Below, piece after piece: positions 62,441 through 64,000 of a stretch of 64,000 nt of DNA (its first letter is position 1; each line of letters starts with the position of its first letter). The position numbers and the translations under genes are program-made. The notes under the pieces were generated by a model. It saw only the letters and a program-made list of their open reading frames with translations, was not told where the DNA came from and did not search any database. This DNA is from Pelomonas sp. BJYL3 (GTDB taxonomy: Bacteria; Pseudomonadota; Gammaproteobacteria; Burkholderiales; Burkholderiaceae_C): NCBI RefSeq assembly GCF_027257975.1, contig NZ_JANZKX010000002.1, forward strand, positions 620,001 through 684,000, read 5' to 3'.

Positions 62441-64000
62441 ATGCCCGCCTTCGTTCCGCCTCCCGTGCCCATGCTGCGTCCGCTGCTGCGCCTGCAGACC
62501 CTGGACCGCGGCGATGGCCTGCTGGGCCTGCGGCCGCACGGGCGCCTGGGGCCGCGCGGCGCGCCGCTGAGCCTGATGCAGCTCTTCCTGGTGGACGCGG
62601 CCGGGGGGCCGCCCTGGCCCTGCCCGCCCGAAGGCCAGGCCGGACCGCATGGGCCCTGGCTCCAGCAGCTCCTGGCCCTGGGCGCCCAGCCCCTGCGTGC
62701 CGATCACCTGCAATGGCGCCAGCCGCCCGCCGCCGCGCCCGGCCGGGCCTGGACGCTGCTGCTGGAGGAGGACTTCGGCGATTTCGTCACCGATGTCCTC
62801 CCCCGCCTGGCCGCCGAGGGCTGGGTGGTGGAGCGCCTGCCCGGCTTCGCCCATGAGCCCCAGCCGGTCAGCGCCTGGCATCTGGGGCTCAGCGCCGAAG
62901 GGGCCGGGGTCTCCGAGGCCGTGCCGCGCCTCGGCGCGCCCCGCCAGCGCGGCTCCTGGCTGCTGAGCCTGGGCCTGGAGGTGCAGGGCGAGCGCCTGGA
63001 CCTGGCACCGCTCATGGCCAATCTGCTGCGCCGTGACAAGCGCTGGCTGGACGCCGTGGCGCTGGAGGCCATCGAGGACGACGACGTCATCTTCCTGCGC
63101 GCCCCCGGCGGGCGGCGCTTCCATACCCCGGCGGCGCCGCTGAAGCAGCTGATGCGCCATCTGCTGAGCCTGGTCACGCCGCGCCAGCTGGATGGCAAGG
63201 GGCCGCTGCGCCTGTCCGAGTGGCAGGCGCAGCAGCTGGCCCTGTTTGACGAGGACCGGGGCCGCTGGCAGTTCCATGGCCAGCAGGCGCTGGACGGGCT
63301 GGTGGCGCGGCTGCGCGAGGCGGGCCGGCCGGCGCCGGTGCTGCATCCCGAGGGCCTGGGCCTGCGCCTGCGCGACTACCAGCTGCAGGGCCTGGCCTGG
63401 CTGCAGTACCTCGGTCAGCACGGCCTGGGCGGCATCCTGGCTGACGACATGGGCCTGGGCAAGACCGCCCAGACCCTGGCGCATCTGTGGCTGGAGAAGC
63501 AGTCCGGGCGCCTTGCGCAGGGCGCGCTGCTGGTCCTGCCCACCAGCCTGCTGTTCAACTGGGCGCAGGAGGCGGCCCGCGTCTGCCCCGGGCTGCGCGT
63601 GGCCACCTGGCACGGCGCGCCGCGCGGCCAGGCCCTGCCCGATTGCGACTTGCTGCTGTGCAGCTACGGCCTGGTCTGGCGGGACCTGCGGGTGCTGTCC
63701 GGCCGGGACTGGGACTGGCTGGTGCTGGACGAAGGCCAGGCGGTCAAGAACCCCGCCTCGCGCACCGCCCGGGCTCTGCGCCGCCTGCCTTCGCGCCAGC
63801 GCCTGGTGCTGAGCGGCACGCCGCTGGAAAACCATCTGGGCGAGCTGTGGGCGCATTTCGACTTCCTGCTGCCCGGCTTCCTGGGCGATGCCCGGGGTTT
63901 CTCCCGCCACTGGCGCAAGCCCATCGAGGAGGGTGGGGACGGCCGCCGGGCGCGCTGGCTGGCCGCCCGGGTCCGGCCCTTCATGCTGCGCCGCCTCAAG
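62441..64000 (+). CDS. SNF2-family DEAD/DEAH helicase, N-terminal part
   Basis: The reading frame runs off the right edge (520 codons seen). The N-terminal 300 residues are a poorly conserved accessory region. The helicase core follows with LRDYQLQGLAWLQYL, Walker A ADDMGLGKTAQTL (Gly338-Thr342), the Walker B box LVLDEGQ (Asp430-Gln433), motif III LSGTPLEN, and motif VI lies beyond the window. DEGQ instead of DEAQ/DEAH is a small variation of motif II. The start is uncertain: ATG 62432, 62441 and 62471 are in frame, and none has a strong ribosome-binding site. Such SNF2 proteins remodel protein-DNA complexes. Confidence 0.9.
   Translation, partial: MPAFVPPPVPMLRPLLRLQTLDRGDGLLGLRPHGRLGPRGAPLSLMQLFLVDAAGGPPWPCPPEGQAGPHGPWLQQLLALGAQPLRADHLQWRQPPAAAPGRAWTLLLEEDFGDFVTDVLPRLAAEGWVVERLPGFAHEPQPVSAWHLGLSAEGAGVSEAVPRLGAPRQRGSWLLSLGLEVQGERLDLAPLMANLLRRDKRWLDAVALEAIEDDDVIFLRAPGGRRFHTPAAPLKQLMRHLLSLVTPRQLDGKGPLRLSEWQAQQLALFDEDRGRWQFHGQQALDGLVARLREAGRPAPVLHPEGLGLRLRDYQLQGLAWLQYLGQHGLGGILADDMGLGKTAQTLAHLWLEKQSGRLAQGALLVLPTSLLFNWAQEAARVCPGLRVATWHGAPRGQALPDCDLLLCSYGLVWRDLRVLSGRDWDWLVLDEGQAVKNPASRTARALRRLPSRQRLVLSGTPLENHLGELWAHFDFLLPGFLGDARGFSRHWRKPIEEGGDGRRARWLAARVRPFMLRRLK

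Overview
The window looks like a chromosomal segment of a GC-rich betaproteobacterium of the order Burkholderiales, probably near Roseateles, Mitsuaria or Rubrivivax. This is inferred from the high-GC codon use, the block rsmB - DUF4390 - ntrY - short ntrX - tRNA-Phe, the birA - SPOR pair, and many similar housekeeping genes. I ran no database search, so every assignment rests on reading motifs and gene order.

Layout. 1-8.3 kb: the end of an unknown gene, GAPDH with its terminator, a secreted subtilase, a reverse-strand set (SET-domain methyltransferase - BirA - SPOR protein) and topoisomerase III. 8.3-25.6 kb: an NHL-repeat lipoprotein, a HAMP/PAS histidine kinase, an AEC carrier, an AraC/GyrI-like regulator, ProA, a MuiA-like protein, QueC-LemA, FolE with a BLUF photoreceptor, then rsmB-DUF4390-ntrYX and tRNA-Phe. 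25.6-29.5 kb: an accessory island with visibly lower GC. It holds a 46-bp partial copy of the tRNA-Phe 3' end, two orphan genes, a tyrosine-recombinase remnant, a PIN-like/DUF433 toxin-antitoxin module, and the tail of an S41 peptidase. 29.5-43.4 kb: a MASE1-PAS-GGDEF cyclase, a lipoprotein glycerophosphodiesterase, a secreted intradiol dioxygenase, a YkgJ-type Cys-cluster protein followed by a 13-bp minisatellite, an Aer-like receptor, a large membrane patatin, a divergent MurA paralogue, a periplasmic binding protein and an RluA-type pseudouridine synthase. 43.3-64 kb: the Cho nuclease, alpha-2-macroglobulin with PBP1C, an outer-membrane protein, a second cyclase, an HDOD protein, a TSUP permease with a terminator in its leader, a metallophosphoesterase/RDD pair, a DTW enzyme with an Lrp regulator, an EamA exporter, an orphan membrane-anchored protein and the first part of an SNF2 helicase.

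Functionally the window mixes housekeeping with environmental sensing: blue light (BLUF), redox (Aer-like), nitrogen or redox (NtrYX) and c-di-GMP (two cyclases with intact GGDEF/GGEEF and RxxD inhibitory sites). There is also envelope repair and defence (A2M/PBP1C).

The signals that gene calling would miss are: a 14-bp word, GCAAGACCTGACCC, present five times on both strands in coding and non-coding DNA, with an inverted near-pair at a convergent gene junction, reminiscent of uptake-sequence terminators; the duplicated tRNA end; a 25-nt strictly alternating purine/pyrimidine tract between topB and the SET operon; and a factor-independent terminator lying inside the leader of the TSUP gene.
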